DNA of 64,000 bases from Centropus unirufus (Eukaryota > Chordata > Aves > Cuculiformes > Centropidae): the NCBI GenBank assembly GCA_013397695.1, contig VYZI01000103.1, positions 2,294,926 through 2,358,925 on the forward strand. Reading direction: 5' to 3'. Positions 1 through 10,920 of the stretch are shown here, piece by piece. A program made the position numbers and the translations under genes. The first letter of the stretch is position 1. Each line of letters begins with the position of its first letter. The notes beneath the pieces are model-generated. The model was not told where the DNA came from, made no database searches, and saw only the letters and a program-made list of their open reading frames with translations.

Positions 1-790
1 TACTGTGCCACTGGGAACGCAGTTTGAAACCCCAGCAATGGCCAGGCAGCAGCTTTAAACAAAAACCTGATAGCTGTAAAGAGACGTGCAAGTCTGAGAG
101 GACCCGAGGAAGGAGGCAGGAGGAATGTCCCCAGGGGAATTTAATGAACAGGCAACTCCGGGGAGCAGACTCCCACTGTATGGCATGGCAAAGCATGTAA
201 ATGTGTCGTTTTTGTCCCTTGGATATGGCTGCCCCCTCTGTTGTACAGTAGCTTTTGGAATTGTAGGCAGGAGAAGCAACTGTATTTTTATATTTGTTCT
301 TAACAGCTCTGGTGAACCTTTTGGGGCCAGGGGCTCAAGCTAGGCTTGCTGGAGAGCTCTGGGCAAGTTGGGGACCAGAGGGAGCTGCTGTGCTGCCACC
401 TCATTCACTGTAGCACCACCATGAACACGGCCCAAGCACCTTGGATGGAAGTAGTCGAAAGCAGCCTGTGCCTGCAAGCCCACGGCCCCTCTTGGCACCC
501 CTGCCTCCCAGCTGTTACTTAATGCTCAAATGACTGTCATGAATGCCTGGGAAAAGGGCAGCGTGTGAAATAATGTTTGAAATCTATTTTAAAAAGAAAA
601 AAAACTGTAAATGTTCTTTTTATTAGATAGTGGAGCTAATTTATCCTGTATTCCCTACTGTAATGCTTTTTTATATTGAAAGGAATTTTTTTTGGTAATA
701 TAAACCAGAACACAAGCCTGAAGCACTCTCTGCACGGTTTTTGTGTGCGTTTCTTAAAAAAAAAAATAAAAGAAAGATCTTGTGACAGTG
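1..790 (+). other. TSPAN18: 3' untranslated end of a convergent plus-strand gene, probably TSPAN18
   Basis: No convincing coding frame is present. The stretch becomes steadily more A/T-rich from about 560, as 3' UTR ends do, and closes with an AATAAA hexamer at 765-770 on the plus strand, so cleavage is expected near 780-795. In vertebrates TSPAN18, a tetraspanin, lies tail-to-tail with TP53I11, which is identified securely on the opposite strand here. The gene name therefore rests on synteny, not on protein sequence: no TSPAN18 codons are in the window. An alternative is an unrelated non-coding transcript ending at the same signal. Confidence 0.45.
765..770 (+). terminator. Poly(A) signal AATAAA of the convergent gene
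   Basis: A canonical AATAAA sits after an A-run and before a T/G-containing stretch (TCTTGTGACAGTG), the usual arrangement around a cleavage site. It is the only good plus-strand hexamer at the end of the A/T-rich block. Confidence 0.5.
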
Positions 791-802
791 AAGTGAAACG
801 GC

Positions 803-808
803 TTTAAT
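803..808 (-). terminator. TP53I11: Possible distal poly(A) signal ATTAAA for TP53I11
   Basis: Plus-strand TTTAAT reads ATTAAA on the minus strand, the second most common poly(A) hexamer. If used, it gives TP53I11 a 3' UTR of about 3.55 kb ending within about 40 bases of the opposing gene's signal. A minus-strand AATAAA also occurs at 619-624, inside the opposing 3' UTR. Usage cannot be decided from sequence. Confidence 0.3.
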
Positions 809-1277
809 TTTCACTATTTGCTCGGTGTTAAGTACAGTCACTTTCTTACCAGAAGAGAAAGAAAAAACTTGGGTACAGCAGCCAAAATGAGGTATAAATA
901 GAAGTGTCCCATTTTCCCCTGCCCTCCCACCCCAAGTAAAAACCCTTACCCAGAAGGGAGAGGCCAGCTTAGGACAGACAGAGCCTCTTCTTTGTCACTA
1001 CCTCCAGTTTGCCAGATATTGGTTAGGCATAAATCAGGTAATGCAGGGAGTTATGTAAATAATGAGCTTTCTTCACCCTCAAAAGTAAGGGCTTGATGAA
1101 CACAAGGGTTTGGGTAGATCTCTCACAGAGAAAGGCAGTCAGGCCTAGTCCTGACTCGTGCCTGCTCGGAGCACAATCCTCTGGGGAACACAACTCCCAG
1201 TCCTGCACAACATTACACAAATGCAAGCAGGTGATTCGTTGCACTGTCCCCCATGGGAAATGACATCAGTCCAAGGC

Positions 1278-1325
1278 TTTTCTCACCATTTAACAGATAA
1301 GGAAACTGAAGCCTGTGGACATGGG
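1278..1325 (-). repeat. MIR SINE remnant
   Basis: The segment around CAGATAAGGAAACTGAAGC closely matches the reverse complement of the MIR core (CAGATGAGGAAACTGAGGC). MIR is an ancient amniote tRNA-derived SINE and persists in birds only as short, diverged fragments, which fits the length here. Confidence 0.6.
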
Positions 1326-3994
1326 ATTTTCTTCTCAACAGATCAGCAACAGCCTGAAGTGATGCCTCAGGCTTTTGATCCCAAATTATATGCTCAACTG
1401 CCACCTGCAGCTGTGATGCCAGCACTTCTGTCCGTTGGGATGCTGTTCTGCACAAGTGTTTCAGCATTCTCCTCCTTTTCCAACTACTGGCACACCAGAG
1501 TGAAGACAACCTGCCACGGTTGGTTTCTGGCAGTGCTGCACAAGCTCTGCCTAGGCTCCATCCTCAAGCCAACCTGAGAAAATCCCGCCTAGACCTCACC
1601 TTCTACGAATTCACCTCCTCAAGTGGGCCTGGCCATGGTTCTACTGCAGCATCTCGCTGATGAGAAGGGACCACACCAGGTACCACAGCCCTTTTGTAGC
1701 TGTTGCCAGGCAAGGGCATCCATTTGCCACTTCTCAGTTGTAGCAGAGGTGTAGAGGCCCAGTCCACTTCCATACTTTCTGCATGGTCCATTTATAGCAA
1801 GATGGAGCAACAAGCATGAAAATAAAACCTCTTCAGCTCCCCGCTTTCAGGACGAGGTATCAAGTAGCATGAAATCACTTACATGGCCACTCCCCCAGGC
1901 TTTGCTCTATGTTGGAGCAGAAGACATTAACGGGCAAAACTAGAAGTGGCTCTCACTCTTTTTAAGTTTTGCAGAGGCAGCTGCTAATCAGGGGATCCAA
2001 GGAATTTGACCTCACCTGATATAAACTTCCTTTGGAAAGCTGTAACTGCTTCTCCCACCTGATTTAACCATCAAGAAGCCTCTGGAGAACTCCTCTCACA
2101 TAGTGCAGTAACTCATTTCCTCTCATCTGCAGGATGACATTTTAAGGTTCACTAGTCAGGCAGCTGTCTACAGGCCCAGAGTCATAACCAAGTTCCTAGG
2201 ACCTGAAGCTGTTGCAGATGGGAAGACAGCATTAAGAAGACCCTCTATTCCTTTCTCCTGCAAAATCGCTTTTGTTGTGGTCAGTTTTACTTTTCTTTCC
2301 TAGAAACAATTTCCCACCCCCCAAAACCAACAATCACATCTGTGAATACATTCATGTTACCTCCGAAACACAATACATACCTACACCAACAACTACAGCC
2401 AAAGTGTTGCACTGAAACCATTGCAGCTGCCCATGCAGGGGGTGTACAGGGGGAGAGCAACAGCCACGGCGTGCCACACCCCAGCTCCCATCACAGCACT
2501 GCGCAGTCTAATTCATGATACTCTCCAGGCTGCCCTTGATCATTTCCTGCCTTACAAGGAAAAGACTTACCCTTTAAGAGCCTAACTCTTCCACCCAAAG
2601 ATGAAGGCTCTTCTTAAAGTTCCTTAAAGTTTCAGTTGTTCGGTATCATATTTTGGAAGCAGTTTGACAGGCATGTGTTGTTGGGAGGCTCCAGAATTCA
2701 GCCTGCTGTTAGATGTTGCCTCTCCATTTGATTTACTTCTTAGGGAAAAAGATTACAGTTCTGCTGTTTCCCAGATCAACTAATTCCAATATTCTTACCT
2801 GACAGACATTTTGCATGGCCAGCAGGTACAGTGCACACAGTGTCCCAAATTTATGCATCTGCTTCTAAATGCCAAAGGCGCTAACACAACATACAGCAAC
2901 TACCCACTACCTTCTTCTAACTCTACTAAGATATGAAACAGCAATAGATCCCAGTCTCACCGGTGGTGGCTGAGGGCTGTTGTTCACACAAGCACTTCTG
3001 TTCGCATAAGCATCTTTCTACTGGGATTTTTTGGATGTCAGCTCTACTCCAGGGCATGCCTTGATCCAGTCAACAGTAGCGCATGAGTAAGATGTCCATA
3101 TGCTGTACGCAGACCTTCTGGCCTTAGTCCCGCGGAGAACAAAAAACATTGCCTCCAGCTGTGGACAGGGATAATCCGCAAAGAAGGTGCTGGGAAATAG
3201 GGCACCCAATGCTGTTAAGCCCAGGAGGTGTTGGAGAAACCGGCCCGTGAGTTCTTTGCTTTTGTTCATCCCAGTTAAGTATCTTAACGCTAGAAACTTT
3301 GGTCCTCTCTTCTCTAGTCAGAAGAGCTGTGATGCCTGCGCATTAGCAGAGCTGGAACGCTGTCTTCTGCAGCTGAGGCTCATCTCAAGAGGCCCAAGCA
3401 GCTGTACTGGTGCTCACTCTGCTTTCACTAGCACCAACCTCAGCAGCACTCCAGCCCCTGCTTAACGAAGGCATCACAGACTACCTCGCGGCCACCACCG
3501 CTGCTACCATCAGTAAAGCTCCAACTGTAGGAAGTGTTCTGGTGTGAAGGGACAGGAAAATGCCCCAGCCTAAAAACTTCAAGAAACATCCCAAGCAAGG
3601 TTGTATCTTTGTGCTCAATGCACTGTTTCCAATAGCTTGCTTCAATTCTCACATATTATATTTCAAGCTGCTTTGCTGTTCCCACTACTGTCCCTGTGGG
3701 AACAGGCAAGAAGCCTCCCCATTCTTTTGCTCTATCTCCTGCTAAGCTTTGCACAGCACCCTGTGTAAAACTACAAGTAAGGTGGCACCTCTGGCAGTGA
3801 GGAAAGGAGAGCTGTTTGCAATGTGCTGAACTAGACCTCGTCCTGTCCAGCTCCCAGCTACCTGGACAGTCAGTACTTGCTGAAAGGGGAATCGGCTGTA
3901 CTAAAGCGGACCCTCCACCAGGCAGGTGCAAGGCTTAGCAAGGGGAGTAGCCGAGTCCTTCACCCTGTCTCCTCAGGGATTTGGTTTCAATGTG

Positions 3995-4358
3995 CTGGTC
4001 TTATTTTGTGCTTTATTCCAGCGGGTTCAGAGCCTGTGATCCTATCAGCCAGTTTCCCCTAAGAAACTGGCTCTTTTCCCTGAGCCTGCCAGGCCTGCAC
4101 ACCTCCCTGAGCCTTCTGCCCACAGCTCCTCATCTCATGCAGAGGGGCTGGGGGATCCCACCCAACACTGCTCCCCGTCTATTTCTCCTGGCAACACCAC
4201 CAACACCAGGTTACACACTAATTCATGCCGGTAAGTGGAAAAGAAGTATACCACTTTAGAACCAAAAGGGACTAAAAAAAAAAAAAAGTCATAATTATAA
4301 TGCTAAATTACCGACACAACCCTCCCCCCTCCCCTTCCCATGACAAAAAGCCCAGGAA
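3995..4358 (-). other. TP53I11: TP53I11 proximal 3' UTR
   Basis: This follows the TP53I11 stop codon on the minus strand. The first minus-strand AATAAA downstream of the stop (plus TTTATT) is at 4012-4017, giving a short 3' UTR of about 350-365 nt. It includes a long minus-strand T-run (plus A-run 4274-4287) and a C-rich plus-strand stretch at 4320-4337. The end position is an estimate. Confidence 0.5.
4012..4017 (-). terminator. TP53I11: Proximal poly(A) signal AATAAA for TP53I11
   Basis: Plus TTTATT equals minus AATAAA, about 340 nt after the TP53I11 stop. It is the only perfect minus-strand AATAAA I found between the stop codon and the convergent gene's 3' end. Confidence 0.5.
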
Positions 4359-4492
4359 TTAGACTTTCTTGGGACGACGTCCAACTTGGTAATAATAATA
4401 AATGCTGATGAGGATGAAGAGGGCTCGGCTGACCAGGAGGAGCACAGCGCCTGTGGCTATCCGGCTACTCTCAACCAGGGAGGCAGTGGTAA
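4359..4492 (-). CDS. TP53I11: TP53I11 last coding exon (residues 146-189 and stop)
   Basis: The acceptor TTTCTCCTCCAG|TT completes Val146. The exon encodes TTASLVESSRIATGAVLL, then transmembrane helix 4 (LVSRALFILISI) and the tail YYYYQVGRRPKKV, ending in TAA at 4361-4359. The tail has two basic pairs but does not fit the strict KKXX endoplasmic-reticulum retrieval rule. The turn before helix 4 differs from human while the helix and tail agree. Confidence 0.95.
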
Positions 4493-7400
4493 CTGGAGGA
4501 GAAAGAGACATGGCAGAGGTTGGCGATGGAAAAGCAAATGGAGAGAAATAGCACAAAGCTGTGTTCTGCTGCCCTCTAACGCAGCTTCCTAGCGATACCG
4601 GCTGAGCCGTGCGACCACAAAAGCATTGGCCACAGCTTCACACGCACAGTGAACCCATGGCTGAGGCTATTCACTAGCTTGATTTCACAGCCTTGAAGTT
4701 AGACACAGAGCCACGGTCCCCAGAGCTCTCACTTACAGAAAACTTACTTTACAGGCAGCCTCATGTTCAGGCTGCCACAGCCCAAAATGCTCACACGAGC
4801 AGATGTGACTTCCCATCCTGCTCAGGTATTAATTGTGCAAGCTACACAGCTCAGCAAGCTGAGTTTGCTTTGTGATTTGACCCCTTCAGTGTTGATATAT
4901 AATTTGCAAATGCATAAGCATCCACAAAATATGCACAGTTCACACATGCCACCTCTCTCCCAAGCATCTCTATCTTTTGTTTGTTTGTTTGTTTTTTGGC
5001 TACCACCACATAGCCCATATCTAAACCAGCTACCTTGTAACACAGCAAGCTACCAACGCACACATACACCCCCCTTCATTGTTAAATATAGACAAGCTCC
5101 CTAGAAACAAGCTGAACTGTTATTTTCTGTTTTGGTAAGATTAAACATCCCCCCTTTTTAGTGTAGGCTGCTGCAGTCTTTTCTTGTTAGCCCTAGAATC
5201 TAGGCAGCCTGCTCCAGGAGATAACCTGTGCTGGCCATGAAGCCCTGATGTTTTTAGGGGAGAAAATAAAAACCTGTCAGAGGAAGATGTTTCCCCTGCA
5301 CCTGGGCACCCTTTGGGGAGCAGCCCAAGGCAGACGCTACCCCACGGAGAAAGAAAAAGGAGACCAGCTGGCAGAGAAGATGCTCCCAGGGCCAGCTTCT
5401 CTTTGCCAGCCCTGCCAAACAGAGGAGCCACCTCCAGCACCAGTGAGGCACAGCACAGGGATAGCTGGGCATCAAGCGCTCCGGTGGCTCTGCCAGCTCT
5501 CTCTCCCCACCCCGACGGCGGGACGCAGCATGCACCCTCATCTTTCCCATCCTTCTCCTAGCATTCCATCCTTGTAGCCGGCTGCCGCTACTCACCCAGG
5601 AACTGCACAGCGAAGTAGCACGCCTCGGTCAGCAGGCTCCAGCGGATAATGGCCTTTTCGGCCGTGTAGAGGGCATTCCACATGATGAGCGAGATACCTG
5701 CGGAGGGCCAGCAGAGCGCAGGGCTCGGCGGGGCTGATCTTCTCCCCGAGGAGCCATCGGGCTGGCGACCGTGGCGCTTCCAGGCGTGCCCGCGAGGGGC
5801 TGCTACAGCCTGCGGCAGGGCCACCGCATCCCGCCCCGCGCCGGCCCGCAGCCCCGGCCAGGAAAGCGGCCGGGCACGGAGAAGGTGCAGAGCTACACAC
5901 AGCCCCCGCGCCTCGTTCCTCCACTCACCTTCCTTTCCAGCCCATCCCTCTAGGCTCCCCTCACCTTCTCGTCCTCTGCCCCCGGGCAGGGGCCCTCCCG
6001 GCTGCCCCTTTTCCCACTGCCACGAGGAGGGTCTGCTCCCAGCTGCCGCCCAGCACCCCAGCTCCCAGCCCATCTGCAGCCCCCTTTGCTGAGGAGCATT
6101 CCCATCGGGATTTCCAGTGTGCACAGCCCTTCTTCACCCCACCTGCAGTGGGCCTGAGCCCCTGCAAGGAAAAAGCAGCAGTAGCAGAGCTTCTCAAAAC
6201 ACCCGTGAACGATTTCTTTGCTAGGAGAAGACATTCTGCTCCAGGGATGCCTGCTGGGCACAGGCTTTGCTCCCTCCTGCCACTTGGACCTCTCGTCCCT
6301 TTACTCTGCGGGGCAGCAGCGTGCCCCGAGTACAGTGGCGCGGCACTCACTGAGGAGGGCTCCTCCATACAGCCGGATGGGAGTCTTGCTGCTCACAGAT
6401 TCCTCGTCGAAGATGGCATCATAGAGCTGGTCAGGGAAAGCAAGGGCCTGGCAGAGGCAAGGGAGAGACTTAGCATCCTGCACCAGTGAGGGCCAACAAA
6501 ACATTGTTTAACGCAATGGGCAGCTCTGCTCCGACTTCACGCTTTTAGGGAATCAGACCCACTGACCAGGAAATTGGAAATTAAGGAGGGACAAGACTTA
6601 TCAATGTGTCAGCTACTGGCTTCACGGCCAGTTTCCAGGAGCCAGACTGCTGGGCGTTGGGTGGTTTATGACCCTGCTAATGAAAACAGACTCTGCTGAC
6701 TGGAACATCAAGGACACTGCTGGAAAAGCCCATTACTGAGATACAGCGAGGGCAAAGGCCCTGCAAGAAAAAGTGGCGGCACTTGCTGGAGGCTGAGAAG
6801 GGAGATAAATGCTGGGAGCCAAGGAGCCAGGCTGGAGCTCCCGTTTGGCAGCTGGGAGCTGGCGGTGCCCAGGACCATATCCCTCACTTACCATGATGGC
6901 GACTCCAGAAAACATGATGGCGGAAACCAGCTGCCAGACCCTGCATGGAGGGAAAACAGTAGAGCCAGCATGAGCATGGGGGTGCTCCCATTGCTCCTGC
7001 TTCACAAAGCACTCCTGGCTGTCCGCTCAATCAGCAGCCTTCATCCTCCCACCTCCTACAAGTGAGGCAGCCACAAGCCTCCCACAAGAGTACTCGGCTC
7101 CCCACACCCGCTAGCTCCAGCCTCACTGGTGAGACATGACAGAGCCAAAATCCCCCACGCCCAAGCAGAGGAGGGAAGTGACTCTGCCAAGAGGATGGCA
7201 CAGAGAAGTGTTCCCACAGACACACCGCTCTGCCACACGTGAGACCAGGAGCTCCTCCAGCTCTGCACAGCTCCTGCAGTTCCCTGTACCTGCTTTGAGA
7301 CAAGAGTTTGAGGACCTCAGGGGGGAAAGAAATCAGGGGTCACAGGGCCAGCCCAGCCCTGAGAAGCCCCTTCAAGCAGTGAAGCTGCTGTTAGCAGCCA

Positions 7401-8654
7401 GAGCTGGTGGGGATGCTGTGGCCAAGGGCTCTCCGACAAGCCAGCTCCAAGGTGGCCCAACACCTTACCTGAGACCTAGCGGTTCCCGGACAGCAAACTT
7501 GATTTCATTTCCCAGTACTTGGCTAATCTGCAAGTCAAATAAAAGACACAAGGTGACTGAGCGGACCTTGTAGGCAGTATTCACCAGCCCAAAAATGCAT
7601 GCCTAATTCCATGTAGGACTTTATCTCTAAGAGGGCTGGAAGGAGGATGAGGACAAGGGATTCATCTTTGACCCCTTGGTGCCTACATGCTGAAGGCTGC
7701 CTTGAATTCCATGAGGAGCTGCAGCTTTTACTGCTTCCTTCTTACTGGAATCAGCCATGTACAGCATAGGGCTGGGGTGGGTTCAGTAGTAACTCGTCTC
7801 CTCTTACCTACATAAGCAGAGAACCATCTCCTCCCACACACTGCCTACATGTCACACCCCGATAAAGCCCAGGCTCTGGCAGAGCCACGGTCAGTGTCTG
7901 TCCCGCTCTTGTGCTCACACTGCCCAGAGCAATGCCTGGCCGCGACTTCCCCAAACTATGTGGATGAGAAGGGTACACAACAGGGGAAAGTACTCGGGGA
8001 GCTTTCAATTGCAGAGAGCTCCAGGACATCCAGGACAGGGCTCCTGCAGGGCTCACCTTTGTCCTCCAGCTCTGATATTTCACTGCAACAAGTTATTCAG
8101 CTGCAATCCAGGCCTCTTCTGCCTAAATTGCTGCTTCAGTGTTCAGGCCATCAGCTGGCAAGCATTGGTGGTGCCATGCGTCTATGGCACCAGACCTGAG
8201 CTAGCTCATGGGTGTTCTTGACATTACAATTTCAGGAATGGATTAAAGCAGTTTGAGGACAGAGCTCACTCCACTGCCAAGAAAAGCCATTTCAGGCTGC
8301 TCCAGAAGGCTGCTTAGCCATCACCTCTCAAAGGCAGCTTTGCTTGTACCACCACAGCCTTCACTCCTCACTTTACATAAGCCCCAAAGAGCTGAGACGC
8401 CTGTTTTTGCCAAAGGGGCTGCAGAAGTTGGATGCTAAAAAACACCCACACCACCTTGGTTTGCTTAGGCAGATTTCTTTTCTACCATCACCACAGACAC
8501 GCTTACCTCTCTCCCCTGCCCTCACCTTTGAGCGATGGACCTCACCGTCGTCATCTTCCCCACCGACCCCCAGGATCTTGCGTGTCTTCAGCCTGCTCAC
8601 CAGATCAGTCTGGCTGTGCTTCTTCATCAGCGGCGGGGGCTGCTTTGCTGCCAT
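4359..8654 (-). CDS. TP53I11: TP53I11, tumour protein p53 inducible protein 11 (six coding exons, 189 aa)
   Basis: Small multi-pass membrane protein of vertebrates (also PIG11), known in human as a p53-induced gene and reported to restrain proliferation and epithelial-mesenchymal transition; its molecular activity is unclear. Joining 8654-8526, 7527-7469, 6940-6892, 6447-6351, 5697-5596 and 4492-4359 gives 570 nt: 189 codons plus TAA, the family's usual length. The N terminus MAAKQPPPLMKKHSQ and C terminus YYYYQVGRRPKKV are family signatures. Residues 1-60 are hydrophilic with an acidic patch (GGEDDDGE, 31-38). Four hydrophobic segments follow at about 62-82, 105-122, 132-152 and 157-176, so the basic C-terminal tail should face the same side as the N terminus. 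The start is fixed by GCCACCATGG, a perfect Kozak context. All introns are GT-AG. No frameshift or premature stop is seen, so the gene appears intact. Confidence 0.97.
4493..5595 (-). other. TP53I11 intron between coding exons 5 and 6
   Basis: This 1,103-base GT-AG intron holds a short (TTTG)n run at 4975-4998. No other element or exon is evident. Confidence 0.85.
4975..4998. repeat. (TTTG)n simple repeat
   Basis: Four consecutive TTTG units followed by a T-run, inside the last TP53I11 intron. Confidence 0.85.
5596..5697 (-). CDS. TP53I11: TP53I11 coding exon 5 (residues 112-146)
   Basis: The 102-nt exon encodes ISLIMWNALYTAEKAIIRWS and then LLTEACYFAVQFL, covering transmembrane helices 2 and 3 and the short charged turn between them. 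The acceptor is CCGCAG|GT and the donor CCTGG|GTGAG. It begins with the last two bases of Ser112 and ends with the first base of Val146. Confidence 0.95.
5698..6350 (-). other. TP53I11 intron between coding exons 4 and 5, GC-rich
   Basis: A 653-base intron, CpG-rich at 5740-5890. The minus-strand frame feeding exon 5 stays open from 6124, but retention from exon 4 meets a stop at 6301-6303, so the openness is best explained by GC content. Confidence 0.85.
6351..6447 (-). CDS. TP53I11: TP53I11 coding exon 4 (residues 80-112)
   Basis: The 97-nt exon encodes ALAFPDQLYDAIFD, then the loop EESVSSKTPIRLYGG, then ALL and the first base of Ser112. The acceptor is CTCTGCCAG|GCC and the donor CTCA|GTGAG. 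The loop at residues 93-99 (DEESVSS) is the most diverged part relative to the human protein as I remember it, while PDQLYDA and KTPIRLYGGALLS are kept. Confidence 0.94.
6448..6891 (-). other. TP53I11 intron between coding exons 3 and 4
   Basis: A 444-base GT-AG intron; nothing else is recognised. Confidence 0.85.
6892..6940 (-). CDS. TP53I11: TP53I11 coding exon 3 (residues 63-79)
   Basis: This 49-nt micro-exon encodes VWQLVSAIMFSGVAIM, the core of transmembrane helix 1. The acceptor is CTCCATGCAG|GG and the donor ATCATG|GTAAG. The first base completes Arg63, so the phase fits exons 2 and 4 exactly. Confidence 0.95.
6941..7468 (-). other. TP53I11 intron between coding exons 2 and 3
   Basis: A 528-base GT-AG intron; nothing else is recognised. 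Confidence 0.85.
7469..7527 (-). CDS. TP53I11: TP53I11 coding exon 2 (residues 44-63)
   Basis: The exon is 59 nt and encodes ISQVLGNEIKFAVREPLGL plus two bases of Arg63. The acceptor is TTTGACTTGCAG|ATT and the donor CTCAG|GTAAG. The segment leads into the first membrane helix and matches the human family sequence, as I know it, almost without change. Confidence 0.95.
7528..8525 (-). other. TP53I11 intron between coding exons 1 and 2
   Basis: A 998-base GT-AG intron; nothing else is recognised. Confidence 0.85.
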
Positions 8655-8681
8655 GGTGGCCCTCCACCACCCAGCCCTCAG
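8526..8681 (-). CDS. TP53I11: TP53I11 first coding exon (27 nt of 5' UTR plus codons 1-43)
   Basis: The coding part is 8654-8526, with ATG at 8654-8652 and the last codon AAG (Lys43) at the donor AAAG|GTGAG. The upstream boundary at 8681 follows a pyrimidine-rich acceptor ending CACCTTGCAG. The 27-nt untranslated part contains no stop in the frame of the protein, which matters for the possible N-terminal extension described at 25427-25714. The encoded region is the cytosol-type, basic then acidic N-terminal tail. Confidence 0.93.
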
Positions 8682-10849
8682 CTGCAAGGTGGTGCAATAG
8701 GGCACAGGAAATGGCTCTGCTGTCACATGAAACTTCACAAAGTTTGGGAAGAAAAAACAAGCACAGCCAGAAAATCTTCCCGTTAGGCTGGCATACAGCT
8801 CCTCATTGTCTCTGGGCAGGGAGCTCTGGCAGTGAGGCCAGCTCCAGCTATGGGCAGCTCATCTCAGGGTAATCCAGCCACCACCAGGATCTGCTGTGGG
8901 GGAAAGGAAAATCTGTCTTTAGCGTGGACATTTAGCTGTAAGTGCTTTCGACTGACAAAACAGTCTGGCCTATCCCAGCAGGAGGCAATGCTCAATAGTA
9001 TCTCCTTGCTTTTTTCCAGATTAGGGGAATTAAATGCTTCCCAGGCAGAGATTTAAACTCATTAAATGATGCTTTGTTTTTTGCTTTTCCCTGTACCATA
9101 CAACATACCCTTCAGCTGCCATTTCAAGCCAAATATCACACAAATCTCAGGTATTTACTTGTGTCATCCTTCTGATGCTGCAGCTCCCATATTGGGCAAG
9201 AACACACCAGCCCCTGAACACGAAGCCAGAGGCAAGACTTCCCTTGAGGATACATTACCTTCTGAGAAATGGAAGGTTATGGCAACTGTAAACTACTTGG
9301 GATAAGAACAAGATAAAGATAACTGACAGAAGCTACAGTGGAAGAGGCAACTTCTGCCTTGGCATGGTGGTGTACAGGTAGAGGTATCAAGAATCCCAGG
9401 TGATCGCTGCAATCATAAAACCCTGGAAACCCTTAGTTCAAAATGCCTTTTCTTCCAATTTGTCTTCAATTTATCTTGGCTTAGGTGAACACAAACACAT
9501 TTTTCTCTTTGCACTTCACGCTCCTAGAGACCCACAGCAGCACCAGGCACAGCTAATCCAGCCCAAGCAAGTGCAGGTCTCGGGCACGGGCAGTCCTGCT
9601 CACCTGCCAGGCTGTCCCACAAGTGCCACAGGAGAAGAGAATTTATGCTCGTGTCGAAAGTGTCGACAAGTCTATGGGGACTAATGAAATCAAGTGCCAG
9701 TTATTTTGGCATTGTGCAGGCAAGTGTTATCCAGCTACCTTGCAAGGGATTTCCTTCTCGCAGGAAAAATCTTCCCTGGGGTTGTCCAGACAAGGGCAGA
9801 CAGTGATGTTTGCCAGTGCCCAACCTAACTCTGTCTGAAAGGCAAAGCTCAAAGTTGGTACTGGGACAGTGCAAAGACTAAATCCCACGATCAAGGGTTT
9901 ACTAAGATCCTTTCAGCAGACCACAGCCAAAATGCTTTTCAGCGAGCCAGTTCACAGATTCTTTTGGATTGGAAGGGGTTTTGTTTGGTTGCAATTTTTT
10001 TCTCTTTCCACTGAATAACTAAGCCCACATTCCTGGAAAGGCAGCACAGAGCCACATGCAGCAGCCAGGGTCTGGAAATATTTCAGAAATGGGACAATGG
10101 AAAATAGCTGGTCAGGAGGAAGGTGGAAAGAGTATACACATTCCTACACTCAAGCACAAGAAAAGAAGCTCAAAAGGGGCCTGCTAGCAGAAAAGTATTA
10201 AATATTTGTCTTGTCTAAAGTTTGCTGACAAAAATTGTCACAGTAACTTGTGGGTACTCAAATCTAGATAATCTGCACACAAAATCTACCCCAAAACCAG
10301 AGTGATGTGTTAAAATGAAACGCCTGACCTATTTTTAATTTCTTTTACTACAGTCTCTGCAGCCCTTTCTGCTCCTGGCAAACCCAGACCCACAAGGTCA
10401 GATGCTGAGGTGTTTCCCACCAGAACTGCACTGCTGCTGAAACCAGAGAAGACCTGTTGTTGTGGTACTTCTAGCCCGGTGTTTTCTGATCAAAGCTATC
10501 CAGCTGAACCCTAAAATAACACCCCTCTGCTGAATTTTCCTCTCTTACAGAGCCTCACAACCACACTGAGGGCATCCTACATCCCTCATCTGGCACAACG
10601 CAGCTACTGGGACACAGGAGCCCCAAGCAAAAGTGTGACGCAGGATGGCCAAGGTATGCCACGCTGTCAGGAGGTCCCTCACAATGAAAGAGCTGAGATT
10701 TGATAAGATTTGGGGTGCTGAGTCTGCTGGCCACAGCAGCCTGGCACCCCTGGATCCCCCTCAGTTTCTTGCCATGGAAAGCCTACTGCACAAACATCCT
10801 GTTCTGTCCTTTTCATGGTCAGAAATGGCAGAGAGAGGGAAGGTTGGAC

Positions 10850-10920
10850 AGGGGGAAGAAAAGAAAAAAAAAAGAAAACAAAAAAAAAAGGAGAGAAAAG
10901 AAGGGGGGGAGAAAAAGAGA
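10850..10920 (+). repeat. Homopurine tract
   Basis: Seventy-one bases contain one pyrimidine (C at 10879): A-runs alternate with GG, GGGGG and GGGGGGG blocks. Such tracts can form triplex (H-DNA) structures and are mutation-prone. Confidence 0.85.

Larger units (their letters stand above)
791..3994. other. Spacer or long alternative TP53I11 3' UTR, no gene seen
   Basis: Apart from the MIR remnant near 1.3 kb, nothing recognisable was found. Open frames of 60-139 codons occur on both strands but overlap one another, lack similarity to families I know and match what chance gives. If the ATTAAA at 803 is used, this stretch is transcribed as distal TP53I11 3' UTR. Confidence 0.5.

Noticed and set aside
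1..343. 72-codon plus-strand frame at 125-343 as the TSPAN18 C terminus
   Set aside because: It does not resemble a tetraspanin end (no transmembrane helix and cytosolic tail) and lies in what reads as 3' UTR.
5588..6124. 178-codon minus-strand frame running through intron 4 into exon 5
   Set aside because: It is an exon-5 frame left open through GC-rich intron. Retention from exon 4 hits a stop at 6301-6303, and the exon 5 acceptor is canonical.
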